64,000 nucleotides of DNA, taken from contig DATNLZ010000056.1 of the NCBI GenBank assembly GCA_035602605.1, forward strand, positions 62,001 through 126,000, in the 5' to 3' direction. Origin of the DNA: DASQHY01 sp035602605. Lineage in GTDB: Bacteria; Acidobacteriota; Terriglobia; Acidiferrales; UBA7541. The translations under genes and the position numbers were made by a program. Each line of letters begins with the position of its first letter. Position 1 is the stretch's first letter. The notes below the pieces were generated by a model. The model worked only from the letters and a program-made list of their open reading frames with translations. It had not been told where the DNA came from and made no database searches. Shown here in pieces: positions 8,223 through 16,501 of this stretch.

Positions 8223-8726
8223 ATGATGATCGTAAACAAGCGGATGCAGTCTGAGGGTAGAACGGGGCCCGGCACAATTGCGCGATTCCGCCTAGAGCCC
8301 GATACCGCGGAACGCATCGCGAAAGTGCCCAAGGAGTTCAAACGCATTCTGGCTGAAGACCGCTCGTTCCGCCGCTGGTTCGACGAACTGAGCTACTCCA
8401 CACGCAACGAGATCAGCAAATTTATTACTGAGGTAAAAAGCGCCGACGCTCGCGTGCGCCGCGCTGAGCAGATGGCCGAACGTCTGCTGGCCACTATGGA
8501 AGCCGAACGCGAGCTTCCTCCAGTGCTGCAGCTAGCTTTCGCAAGCGACGCGCGGGCCCGTGAAGGATGGGAGCGCATGTCGCCATCGCGCCGGCGGATG
8601 CATTTGTTCGGTATTTTTTATTATCGCAATCCTGACAGTCGTTCCCGACGAATTGACAAGGCAGTGCAAGACGCCACCGCATTCGCCGAACGGAGGACGC
8701 GCAGAACAGCGATGGCAGATGACTAA
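8223..8726 (+). CDS. YdeI/OmpD-associated family protein
   Basis: A 167-residue protein. It has an N-terminal DUF1905-like start (GTIARFRLEPDTAERIAKVPKEFKRILAED) and two YdeI-type helical units: RRWFDELSYSTRNEISKFITEVKSADARVRRAEQM, then GWERMSPSRRRMHLFGIFYYRNPDSRSRRIDKA. Both carry the 'W/F..L.(S/P)S.R......I..(K/A)....R.RRI' pattern of the YdeI family. Its molecular role is not established; some members are named bacteriocin-protection proteins. The start at the ATG-ATG pair (8223/8226) is preferred because the family homology begins there and an AAGGCGG lies just upstream. The gene is convergent with glgP, leaving 36 bases between the stops. Confidence 0.7.
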   Translation: MMIVNKRMQSEGRTGPGTIARFRLEPDTAERIAKVPKEFKRILAEDRSFRRWFDELSYSTRNEISKFITEVKSADARVRRAEQMAERLLATMEAERELPPVLQLAFASDARAREGWERMSPSRRRMHLFGIFYYRNPDSRSRRIDKAVQDATAFAERRTRRTAMADD

Positions 8727-8762
8727 CAGGAAGCAATCACTAATGCGCTTAGGAACGTTGCG

Positions 8763-11306
8763 CTATTCCGCGACGCCCGCTCTGACTTCTTCCTGTGGCA
8801 ACAACTTAATGGGCACAGGTTTGACCCGCCAGATGTCTTCGCAATATTCCCGGATGGTGCGATCGGAGGAAAACTTTCCGGAACGTGCCGTGTTCAGGAT
8901 GGACATGCGTGTCCATGCCTCCTGGTCCGCGTGGGCTTGGCTTACCCGTGATTGGCATTCGACATAAGGCTTGTAGTCCGCCAGTACCATATAAGGATCG
9001 CTCCAGAGCAATGTATCGACCAGTGGGCGGAACAAATCCAAGTCGCCGCGCGAGAACACGCCGCTGCGCACCATGTCGATTACTGCGCGTAACTCAGGGT
9101 TGGAGTCATAAAAATCCATTGGACGATAGCCTTGGCTCTTCAATGCAGCAACTTCCTGGGCCGTAAGTCCGAAAAGAAAAAAGTTTTCCGCGCCGACTTC
9201 CTCGCGGATTTCGATGTTTGCGCCGTCCAGAGTGCCGATGGTCAGCGCTCCATTCATTGCGAATTTCATGTTTCCAGTGCCGGAAGCCTCTTTACCGGCG
9301 GTGGAAATCTGCTCTGACAAATCCGCTGCCGGATACACCCGCTGCCCGCTGTTTACATTAAAGTTCGGCAGAAATATTACCCTGATGCGATCGTGCACAG
9401 CCGGGTCACGATTCACCACGTCACCCACCGCGTTGATAAATTTTATGATCAGCTTCGCCATCTGATAACCGGGCGCGGCCTTGCCACCAAAGATGAACGT
9501 GCGCGGTGCAGGATCGAACTTTGAGTCGGACTTCACTCGATGGTACAAAGCGATTACGTTCAGGATATTGAGATGTTGCCGCTTGTATTCGTGGATGCGT
9601 TTGACTTGAACGTCAAACAGCGATTCTGAATTAATTGCGATACCGGTTCGCTTTTCCACAAACGTCGCAAACTCTCGCTTATTAGCACGTTTGACTTCGC
9701 ACCATTTGGTTCGGAAGCCGGCGTCTTCCACGCAGGGTTCCAGTGTCTTGAGCTGCGCAAGGTCGGTAATCCAGCCGTCGCCGATGGCTTCCGTGATGAG
9801 TTCCGATAGCTTAGGATTGCTGACCACCAGCCAGCGTCGCGGGGTCACGCCATTTGTTTTGTTGCTAAACTTCTCCGGCCACAGCGCATTGAAATCTGCC
9901 AGAACGTCTCGTCTCAAAAGCTCGGTATGAAGCTTAGCAACGCCGTTGACGGCGTGACTGCCAACGCAAGCCAGGTGCGCCATGCGCACGTGGTGCTCAT
10001 TTTCTTCATCGATCAGCGATAGCCGCGCAATTCGCGCCTCTTCGCCGGGGAAGCGCATGCGAGTGTCCGTCAGGAACGCAGCGTTAATTTGATAGATAAT
10101 TTCCAGATGCCTTGGCAGCAGCCGGCCAAACATGCTGACAGGCCAACGCTCCAACGCTTCCGGTAGAATCGTATGGTTGGTGTAGCCAAAAGTTTTTTGC
10201 GTGATCTCCCAAGCTTGGTCCCAATTCATTCCGTAAATATCAACAAACAGACGCATGAGTTCAGCCACGGCGATCGCCGGGTGAGTGTCATTCAGCTGCA
10301 CGGCAAATTTCTCGTGAAACTGCTCGAGCGGGATCTTCTGGATGCCCATGATACGAAACATGTCCTGCAGAGAACAGGAGGCGAAGAAGAACTGCTGCTC
10401 GAGCCGCAGTTCTTTACCTTGCAGCGGTGCGTCGTTGGGATACAAAACTTTGGTGAGATTCTCGGAGGCCACCTTATCGATTACCGCACCGTAGTAGTCC
10501 CCGCGATTGAATACCGCGAAATTAAAATCTTCGGCGGCTTCTGCGCGCCACAGGCGCAGTGTGTTGGCGGTATTGGTGCGATAGCCTAGGATGGGCGTGT
10601 CGTACGGCACACCGATAACAGTTCTCTCGGGCACCCACCGCACGCGCGGTCTGCCATGCTCGTCTGTCGAGCGCTCCGTACGTCCGCCGAAATGAACTTC
10701 GACGGCCCATTCTGGGCGCACCAAGTCCCAGGGATTGCCGAAGCGCAGCCACTTATCTGTTTTCTCCACCTGCCAGCCGTCTACAATTTCTTGCTCAAAA
10801 ATGCCAAATTCGTAGCGAATCCCGTAGCCGAGCGAAGGAATATTGAGCGTGGCAAGCGAATCCAAAAAGCACGCAGCTAGCCTTCCCAAACCACCATTGC
10901 CCAGGCCAGGCTCCTCTTCTTGCGCCACCAAATCATCGAAGTCCAGAGCCAATTCGGTTATCGCCTGTTTCACCGGACCGTAGATATCGAGATTGATTAG
11001 ATTATTTTTGAGGTGCGGTCCCAACAGAAATTCCGCCGAAAAATACGCTACCGTGCGCGAAGCCTGCTTGGTGTAGGTATCTGCCGTGCTCACCCATCGT
11101 TGCAGGAGGCGATCACGCACGGTGTACGCTAGCGCCAGGTAATAATCTCTCTTGGTGGCAAGGGCAGGAAATTTCCCTTGCATGTAAAAAAGGTTGTCAA
11201 GAAATGCGCGTTTAAGCGCTTTTTTGCTCAGGCTGGTGCGGTCGTTTTCCACGGGAAGCGAGTTTGTTAAAGTCAAAGAAGAGTCGTCTCCGCAAGAATC
11301 ACTCAA
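8763..11306 (-). CDS. glgP: Glycogen/maltodextrin phosphorylase
   Basis: An 847-residue enzyme of usual length that phosphorolyses alpha-1,4-glucan ends to glucose 1-phosphate. Visible motifs: EEEPGLGNGGLGRLAACFLDS and YGIRYEFGIFEQ in the N-terminal half, QLNDTHPAIAVAELMR, VNGVAKLHTELL, and the pyridoxal-phosphate block GKEASGTGNMKFAMNGALTIGTLDGANIEI near residue 680 with its Schiff-base lysine. The start is uncertain: the longest frame uses TTG at 11306 and a GTG lies at 11252, neither with a clear ribosome site. The other glycogen genes (glgA, B, C) are not in the window. A 10-bp hairpin lies about 100 bases upstream in the leader side. Confidence 0.96.
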   Translation of the reverse strand: MSDSCGDDSSLTLTNSLPVENDRTSLSKKALKRAFLDNLFYMQGKFPALATKRDYYLALAYTVRDRLLQRWVSTADTYTKQASRTVAYFSAEFLLGPHLKNNLINLDIYGPVKQAITELALDFDDLVAQEEEPGLGNGGLGRLAACFLDSLATLNIPSLGYGIRYEFGIFEQEIVDGWQVEKTDKWLRFGNPWDLVRPEWAVEVHFGGRTERSTDEHGRPRVRWVPERTVIGVPYDTPILGYRTNTANTLRLWRAEAAEDFNFAVFNRGDYYGAVIDKVASENLTKVLYPNDAPLQGKELRLEQQFFFASCSLQDMFRIMGIQKIPLEQFHEKFAVQLNDTHPAIAVAELMRLFVDIYGMNWDQAWEITQKTFGYTNHTILPEALERWPVSMFGRLLPRHLEIIYQINAAFLTDTRMRFPGEEARIARLSLIDEENEHHVRMAHLACVGSHAVNGVAKLHTELLRRDVLADFNALWPEKFSNKTNGVTPRRWLVVSNPKLSELITEAIGDGWITDLAQLKTLEPCVEDAGFRTKWCEVKRANKREFATFVEKRTGIAINSESLFDVQVKRIHEYKRQHLNILNVIALYHRVKSDSKFDPAPRTFIFGGKAAPGYQMAKLIIKFINAVGDVVNRDPAVHDRIRVIFLPNFNVNSGQRVYPAADLSEQISTAGKEASGTGNMKFAMNGALTIGTLDGANIEIREEVGAENFFLFGLTAQEVAALKSQGYRPMDFYDSNPELRAVIDMVRSGVFSRGDLDLFRPLVDTLLWSDPYMVLADYKPYVECQSRVSQAHADQEAWTRMSILNTARSGKFSSDRTIREYCEDIWRVKPVPIKLLPQEEVRAGVAE

Positions 11307-11407
11307 AGTAAAGGTAAGGGGCTGGCGCGGATAAGTCCAATTGAAAGAATCTATCGCGCATAGAAGTGTTACTGCCCCTCAGTGAAGTTCGGGCAATCCC
11401 GGGGCGT

Positions 11408-11433
11408 GGTTGTGGGTCTCGATGACCCCAACC
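11408..11433. repeat. Hairpin-forming inverted repeat in glgP upstream region
   Basis: The arms GGTTGTGGGTC and GACCCCAACC pair over 10 bp with a single bulged T, around the 5-base loop TCGAT. No T-run follows on either strand, so it does not look like an intrinsic terminator. It lies between the divergence-free pair glgP and the secreted DUF4440 gene, about 100 bases before the glgP start and 114 bases after the DUF4440 stop. A leader structure or a Rho-related processing element are both possible. Confidence 0.4.
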
Positions 11434-11546
11434 AACGGTGCGTCATCGGCAACTCAGAAAAATATTAGCAATGATTCCTAGAAATCAGGCTCAGTTCCGA
11501 AAACAAATGTTTCCAGAGAGATAGCGGCCTTGGCTTGAGAGAGTGT

Positions 11547-12134
11547 TCAAGGCTTCGGGGCGGCATCAGGTCGGGCTGCCGGTGGTCCCGGCGGAAACGG
11601 TCTTTCAGGTAGGGAATTAGTGTTTTGAAAGGCGGTAATCAGCCACTTGCCAGCCTTCTTTTGCAGGACCTGCGTCTGAATGCCTTGCGTAGGTTCGGGA
11701 ATGCCCGGGGGCGTCCGGGCTCCGGTCATGGTCCAAAGAACTTGCGCTACAGCAACGTTGGGTTCGAGGAATTTAACATGAACTTCAGTGACGGTTAGGG
11801 TGCTCTCAGCGAAAACGAACGCATAGGCTGCCGCGAGCTTCTTCTCGATCTCAGGACGCCCCTTCCACCACCAGCCCACGACATTGATCGCGTAGCCATC
11901 CTCAGTGAACAAATCCGCATACGCTTTCGCGTCGTGGCGATTCCAAGCGTCTTGCTGGCGTTTCTCCAGGTCGCGGATCTCGGTTTCATCCTGCCCTTGA
12001 TGCGCGCTGGACGCCTTCGTCGACGTCTTGTGTTTCTTGTCCGCATAACGGGCATTATCTTGCGCCGCGGCCGGCACGAGAAGAGTTACGCAGAATAGCA
12101 GAGCCAATGTATGGCGCACCAGGGTTGCCTCCAT
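11547..12134 (-). CDS. Secreted DUF4440/SnoaL-like (NTF2-fold) protein
   Basis: A 195-residue protein with a signal peptide (LVRHTLALLFCVTLLVPAAAQ), a short lysine/serine-rich linker, and an NTF2-like domain from about residue 50: IRDLEKRQQDAWNRHDAKAYADLFTEDGYAINVVGWWWKGRPEIEKKL. The pattern 'D...Y..LFTEDG' and the 'G+.EI' loop are typical of the DUF4440/SnoaL group, which includes ketosteroid-isomerase-like enzymes and binding proteins. No catalytic role can be assigned. The tail is proline-rich. The ATG at 12134 is chosen because it begins the signal peptide; a GTG at 12152 would add six residues. It is divergent from pyrR. Confidence 0.7.
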   Translation of the reverse strand: MEATLVRHTLALLFCVTLLVPAAAQDNARYADKKHKTSTKASSAHQGQDETEIRDLEKRQQDAWNRHDAKAYADLFTEDGYAINVVGWWWKGRPEIEKKLAAAYAFVFAESTLTVTEVHVKFLEPNVAVAQVLWTMTGARTPPGIPEPTQGIQTQVLQKKAGKWLITAFQNTNSLPERPFPPGPPAARPDAAPKP

Positions 12135-12273
12135 GATTGCAATTGAGAACACTGAAGTATGTTACCAGTTTGCAGACCCCGCGAGAGCGCAATTGAATTG
12201 AAACCTGCTCCGTTTCGCAAGCGAACCTCGCTGCATGCGTCGCTGGCAATATGTTAGGATGATCATCACCCGC

Positions 12274-12822
12274 ATGCGTGTCATCGAAAAAGGTCAAATC
12301 ATGTCGGCCACGGAGATTGACCGCACCCTTCAGCGGCTGGCGCACGAAATTGTCGAAAAAAGCGGCGGTACGAAACATCTTGCCTTGATTGGCATCCGCA
12401 GGCGGGGTGTGCCCCTGGCGCAGCGCATCGCTCGAGCCATGCGCGGGATTGACGGCGCAGAAGTTCCTGTTGGGACCCTCGACATCACGCTGTACCGCGA
12501 CGATCTGTCCAAGATTGCGGCGCAGGCCGTCCTACAATCCTCGGAAATTCCCTTTTCTGTCGATGATATGAATCTCGTCGTTGTCGACGATGTCCTGTAT
12601 ACCGGGCGCACCATTCGCGCTGCCATGAATGGTTTGTTCGATCTTGGCCGCCCCAAGCAAATTTCTCTTTGCGTGCTGGTGGATCGCGGCCACCGTGAGA
12701 TGCCCATCGAAGCCACATTTATCGGACGCACCGTGCAAACTTCAGACTCCGAAATCATTGAGGTGCGCTTAACTGAAGTAGACAAAGAGGAGCGGGTCGT
12801 GCTCGTGGATCGCGCGCCTTAA
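12274..12822 (+). CDS. pyrR: PyrR: pyrimidine operon regulator / uracil phosphoribosyltransferase
   Basis: A 182-residue protein starting a pyrimidine operon. The start ATG at 12274 gives MRVIEKGQIMSATEIDRTLQRLAHEIVEK, which matches the usual PyrR N-terminus; an ATG at 12259 is possible. The PRPP-binding loop LVVVDDVLYTGRTIRAA lies near residue 100, and LIGIRRRGVPLAQRIA is also typical. In Gram-positive bacteria PyrR binds UMP and pyr mRNA to cause attenuation, and has weak uracil phosphoribosyltransferase activity. I looked at the 35-base gap to pyrB and the leader and saw no clear anti-terminator/terminator pair, so how it acts here is open. Confidence 0.93.
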   Translation: MRVIEKGQIMSATEIDRTLQRLAHEIVEKSGGTKHLALIGIRRRGVPLAQRIARAMRGIDGAEVPVGTLDITLYRDDLSKIAAQAVLQSSEIPFSVDDMNLVVVDDVLYTGRTIRAAMNGLFDLGRPKQISLCVLVDRGHREMPIEATFIGRTVQTSDSEIIEVRLTEVDKEERVVLVDRAP

Positions 12823-12857
12823 ACAGCAGTACGAAAATTCTCGCTGAAAGGAAGGTT

Positions 12858-13856
12858 GTGTCTTTTCGTTTCCGGCATCTGCTCGCGCTCGAACCGCTCA
12901 CTGCGGAGCAGATCACTTTTCTTCTCGACCAGAGCAAGCCCTTCCAGGATTTTCAGCGCCATCCCCTAAAAAAACTGGCCACGTTGCGAGGCAAGACCGT
13001 CGCGCTGGCCTTCTTCGAAAACTCCACTCGCACACGCATCAGCTTCGCCACTGCGGCTTCGCGCCTTGGCGCCGACACCATGAATCTGCAGGCCGAATCC
13101 TCCAGTTTGAAAAAAGGTGAATCCCTGCTCGATACCATCCACACGCTCAATGCCATGAAGCCTGATTGTTTCGTGGTTCGTCATGGGGCTTCGGGTACAC
13201 CGGAATTTATCGCTCGCCATCTGGAGATCCCTGTTATCAATGCGGGCGATGGCACGCACGAGCATCCCACGCAAGGATTACTCGATGCCCTTACGATTCG
13301 CGACCGCAAGGGTGCGCTCAAAAATCTCAACATCACGATTCTCGGCGATGTTTTGCACAGCCGCGTCGCGCGCTCAAACATGCATCTCTTGGGAAAATTC
13401 GGCTGCCGCTTCACGCTTTGTGGCCCGGCAATGTGGCTGCCGCGCGAGCTCGAATGCCTTGTCCCTTCTGGTCCGGGCGGTGAAAAAGTAATTCGTCGGG
13501 TGCCTCGGATTGACGACGCCCTTGACGGTGCCGATGTTGTGCTGGTTCTTCGCGTCCAGCAAGAGCGCTTGCACGAGCCGCCTCTCTCTCTTGACGACTA
13601 CATACTTCTTTACCAGCTTACGCATGAGCGCCTACGTATCGCGAGACCCGGTGCGCTTGTTCTGCATCCCGGTCCCATGAACCGCGGCGTCGAGCTTACG
13701 CCGGAGATTGCCGATGGACCGCAGTCGTGCATTCTGGATCAAGTCACGAATGGTTTGGCGGTTCGTATGGCTCTGCTGTTTCTTCTAATTGGCAGCGGCA
13801 CGTTGGAAAGCGCGAGCCTCGCTCCGCAAGAAAAGGATTCTCATGCTTCTGATTAA
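12858..13856 (+). CDS. pyrB: Aspartate carbamoyltransferase catalytic subunit
   Basis: A 332-residue enzyme that forms carbamoyl-aspartate, the first committed pyrimidine step. The carbamoyl-phosphate loop FENSTRTRISFATAASRLGAD is intact near residue 55, followed by SSSLKKGESLLDT (active-site Ser-Lys loop), GDGTHEHPTQGLLD, and LHPGPMNRGVEL near the C-terminus. Translation starts at GTG 12858, directly after AAAGGAAGGTT. It lies 35 bases after pyrR and overlaps pyrC by 14 bases, so the three form an operon. No pyrI regulatory subunit is present. The close link to pyrC resembles organisms where PyrB works with a dihydroorotase or PyrC-like partner. Confidence 0.96.
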   Translation: MSFRFRHLLALEPLTAEQITFLLDQSKPFQDFQRHPLKKLATLRGKTVALAFFENSTRTRISFATAASRLGADTMNLQAESSSLKKGESLLDTIHTLNAMKPDCFVVRHGASGTPEFIARHLEIPVINAGDGTHEHPTQGLLDALTIRDRKGALKNLNITILGDVLHSRVARSNMHLLGKFGCRFTLCGPAMWLPRELECLVPSGPGGEKVIRRVPRIDDALDGADVVLVLRVQQERLHEPPLSLDDYILLYQLTHERLRIARPGALVLHPGPMNRGVELTPEIADGPQSCILDQVTNGLAVRMALLFLLIGSGTLESASLAPQEKDSHASD

Positions 13857-15114
13857 GAATGGCCGCCTGATCGATCCGGCGAGCAACACCGACGCTGCCC
13901 TTGATGTTCTTCTTGACGGCGAGCGCATTTCCGAAGTGGCGCCAACGGGAAATATTGCGCGGGCGTGCGATGCCGACACTCTCGACGCCAGCGGCCTGAT
14001 TGTTGCTCCCGGTTTCATTGACTTGCATTGCCACCTGCGTGAGCCCGGCCAGGAGTCCTCGGAAACGATCGAATCCGGTACGCGCGCTGCAGCCCGCGGT
14101 GGGTTCACAGCCATTTGCTGCATGCCCAACACCAAGCCTGTTAATGACAACGCTTCGGTAACACGATTCATCGCCGACCGCGCAAAAAACGCCGCTGTTC
14201 GTGTTTGGCCGATTGGCGCGGCTTCGATTGGCAGCAAGGGTGAAGCGCTCGCGGAAATTGCCGCGATGAAGCAAGCCGGCATTATCGGCGTTAGCGACGA
14301 TGGCAAACCTGTGGCTTCGGCAAAGCTAATGAGGCAAGTGATGGATTATTGTCGCTCGCTCGATTTACCGGTAATCGAACATGCTGAAGATGTTTCTCTC
14401 GCCGCGGCGGCAGTGATGCGCGAGGGTGTTACCTCAGTGCGGCTGGGTTTGCGCGGGATGCCTGCGGCTGCCGAATCAATATGCGTCGCGCGAGACATTC
14501 AGCTGGCGGAACTCACCGGGGCGCGCCTGCACGTTGCTCATCTTTCGGCGCGCGCGTCACTGGAGTTGGTGCGCGCCGCCAAAAAGCAAGGCCTCGCCGT
14601 TACTTGCGAGGTTACCCCGCATCATTTCACTCTCATCGATGAAGATGTACAGTACGATTCGCACTTTAAAATGAATCCGCCCCTAGCGGCGCGCGAGGAT
14701 CGCGAGGCTTTGCTTGCCGGTCTTGCCGACGGGACAGTGGATGCGATTGCCACCGATCATGCGCCGCACGAGCCCGCGTCAAAAGAGGTTGAATTCGACC
14801 GTGCGCCGTTTGGCATTACTGGTTTTGAGACCGCGTTGGCGCTTGGCCTTGAGTCACTCGAGCACACCGGGCGAATTTCGCTCATGCGTCTGGTGGAACT
14901 TTTCACCAGCGGTCCAGCGCGCGTTTTGGGTATGCCGCGCAAAATCGCTGCAGGGGAACCTTCCGATCTCACCTTATTTTCGCTCGATCGCGCTTGGACA
15001 TTTCATGCCGCAGAGTCCGCTAGCAAGTCCCGCAACACTCCTTTCGACGGGCGCAGTTTTCGCGGGGCGGCAGTTGCTACCATCGTCGGCGGCAAAATCG
15101 CCTTTGCTCTTTAA
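13843..15114 (+). CDS. pyrC: Dihydroorotase (class I)
   Basis: A 423-residue amidohydrolase that closes carbamoyl-aspartate to dihydroorotate. The ATG at 13843 is preceded by AAAAGGATTCTC and lies inside the last codons of pyrB. Metal ligands are visible: FIDLHCHLREPGQE (HxH), the HAED block around residue 180 (PVIEHAEDV), HVAHLSARASLELV, and ATDHAPHEPASKEV with the catalytic aspartate. The C-terminus returns to the beta-sandwich (GGKIAFAL). The HLREPG form marks the class I enzymes related to CAD and Aquifex PyrC. Everything needed for activity appears present. Confidence 0.96.
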   Translation: MLLIKNGRLIDPASNTDAALDVLLDGERISEVAPTGNIARACDADTLDASGLIVAPGFIDLHCHLREPGQESSETIESGTRAAARGGFTAICCMPNTKPVNDNASVTRFIADRAKNAAVRVWPIGAASIGSKGEALAEIAAMKQAGIIGVSDDGKPVASAKLMRQVMDYCRSLDLPVIEHAEDVSLAAAAVMREGVTSVRLGLRGMPAAAESICVARDIQLAELTGARLHVAHLSARASLELVRAAKKQGLAVTCEVTPHHFTLIDEDVQYDSHFKMNPPLAAREDREALLAGLADGTVDAIATDHAPHEPASKEVEFDRAPFGITGFETALALGLESLEHTGRISLMRLVELFTSGPARVLGMPRKIAAGEPSDLTLFSLDRAWTFHAAESASKSRNTPFDGRSFRGAAVATIVGGKIAFAL

Positions 15115-15155
15115 GTCGCGGCGAATACATTAGCTCGTCGCCGGGGCATTTCTCG

Positions 15156-15183
15156 CGACCAAAGAATTCGCGGTCGAGTTTTT
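15156..15183 (+). terminator. Possible intrinsic terminator after pyrC
   Basis: A short stem CGACC / GGTCG around an 11-base loop is followed by AG and five T's, 42 bases after the pyrC stop. The stem is only 5 bp, so this is a weak candidate; it lies in the convergent gap between pyrC and thiD, where a terminator is expected. Confidence 0.35.
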
Positions 15184-15253
15184 AATGGGGAAAGATATCT
15201 GGCGAGTCGCAGCCCTCAAGAACAACGGGCTAGAAACATAAGCGGGCCCAAAC

Positions 15254-16135
15254 TTAGTGTGCAGCGGGCTCGGCGGCGGGATGCATGCCGTGTTGCGGAA
15301 CCTCGTGAACGCCGCGCAGCGGCGGATCTTGCCGGCCGCGGTAAAAATGATCGAGAGGCCCGTTTCCCTTGCCAATCGGATAACTCTTTTCGATGGCCTT
15401 AGTCACATACGCTTTTGCGAGCATCACTGCTTCAGGCAGCGCACGGCCGAGCGCGAGTTGCGCGGCGATTGCCGACGCAAACGTGCAGCCTGAGCCATGT
15501 GTGTTTTCGCTTTTCACGTGGTCCCCGTAAAGCGGCAGAATTTCATTTCCATCGAAGAGCACATCAATTGCTTTTTCCAAGTGCCCGCCTTTTACCACTA
15601 CGGCCGGTGCTCCCATGTCGAATAGTTTTCGCGCGGCCGCTTCCATCGTCGCGAGATCCTTGATTTCCATGCCCGCAAGAATCTCGGCTTCTGGAATATT
15701 CGGTGTCACCACGCTCGCGCGCTTCATCAGCTCGGTTGCCAGATGTTTGATGCTCGGGCTATCGTAAAGCTCGTGGCCGCTCGATGACTTAAACGGCGTA
15801 TCCAGGACGACGTGCGCGAATGTGTGCGCGTCCAGAAATTCGGCAACGGTTGCGCCGTTCGCTTTTGTACCCAGCATTCCGATCTTCACGGCGCAAATGG
15901 TAATGTCTTGGGCCAGCGTGTCCAACTGAGCGCGCAGGATTGCCGCCGGCGTATTGTGGGTGCTCAAAACTCCCTGAGTGGATTGCACGGTCAGCGCAGT
16001 GACCGCTGCGATGCCATAGCAGTTGTGTGCTGAAAACGTTTTCAGGTCGGCGGCAATTCCTGCGCCGCACGACGGATCGAATCCGGCAATTGTCAGTAGA
16101 ATCGGAGGTGTTGAATTGCAGTGGTTTGTAGGCAT
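15254..16135 (-). CDS. thiD: Hydroxymethylpyrimidine / phosphomethylpyrimidine kinase
   Basis: A 293-residue ribokinase-family protein that phosphorylates HMP and HMP-phosphate in thiamine synthesis. The N-terminus ILLTIAGFDPSCGAGIAADLKTFSAHNCYGIAAVTALTVQST is the ThiD signature; KIGMLGT, TPNIPEAEILAG, VVVKGGHL and the anion-hole/catalytic motif NTHGSGCTFASAIAA follow in order. It extends about 25 residues past the usual end with a histidine-rich tail. I looked for a TPP riboswitch upstream and did not find one. A 12-base direct repeat lies 143-182 bases upstream of the start. Other thiamine genes are absent from the window. Confidence 0.95.
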   Translation of the reverse strand: MPTNHCNSTPPILLTIAGFDPSCGAGIAADLKTFSAHNCYGIAAVTALTVQSTQGVLSTHNTPAAILRAQLDTLAQDITICAVKIGMLGTKANGATVAEFLDAHTFAHVVLDTPFKSSSGHELYDSPSIKHLATELMKRASVVTPNIPEAEILAGMEIKDLATMEAAARKLFDMGAPAVVVKGGHLEKAIDVLFDGNEILPLYGDHVKSENTHGSGCTFASAIAAQLALGRALPEAVMLAKAYVTKAIEKSYPIGKGNGPLDHFYRGRQDPPLRGVHEVPQHGMHPAAEPAAH

Positions 16136-16501
16136 TTCGGGATTGGGTCGCTCAGTTCATTCTCAATGTTTGCTCAACGCTTCAACAACTCCTTCGAAGG
16201 CGCGACACCGGCGACACTCAACAGCTCGGAGTCAGCCGACATCTCGAAATGTACGCGTAGTGGGGAGCACACGCAAGAGAAACTTTCGTTAAGAAGAATT
16301 GCTGAAGAAACTTTCGTCTTCTGGTGGAACTACTTCATTCACTTTTTTTGACGAATTTCTATGAACAAGAATAGTCTGCGTGACAAAATCCGCCAAAACA
16401 ATAGATCGGGAAAGATAAAAGCGGCAGGAAGTCTCTACGGCAAGAAAACTATTGCCGAGCAGAAGTGTTTCACTCTTAAGCGACGGCAATGAAGAAATAC
16501 A
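16136..16501. other. Intergenic region upstream of thiD with a 12-base direct repeat
   Basis: A 366-base AT-richer gap between gdhA (stop at 16502) and thiD (start at 16135), both on the minus strand. It holds two exact copies of AGAAACTTTCGT at 16278-16289 and 16306-16317, 28 bases apart. On the minus strand TTGGCG and TATTCT, 17 bases apart (16396-16391 and 16373-16368), could form a weak sigma-70 promoter for thiD. No gene, tRNA or TPP riboswitch was seen. Confidence 0.45.
16278..16317. repeat. Pair of 12-base direct repeats
   Basis: AGAAACTTTCGT occurs twice, at 16278-16289 and 16306-16317, in the same orientation, with start points 28 bases apart (not quite three helical turns). It lies upstream of thiD. 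It could be a two-site regulator target; no known motif is recognised. Confidence 0.45.

Noticed and set aside
16136..16501. TPP riboswitch in front of thiD
   Set aside because: The minus strand lacks the CTGAGA and CTGATC/GGATAATGC blocks of the element.
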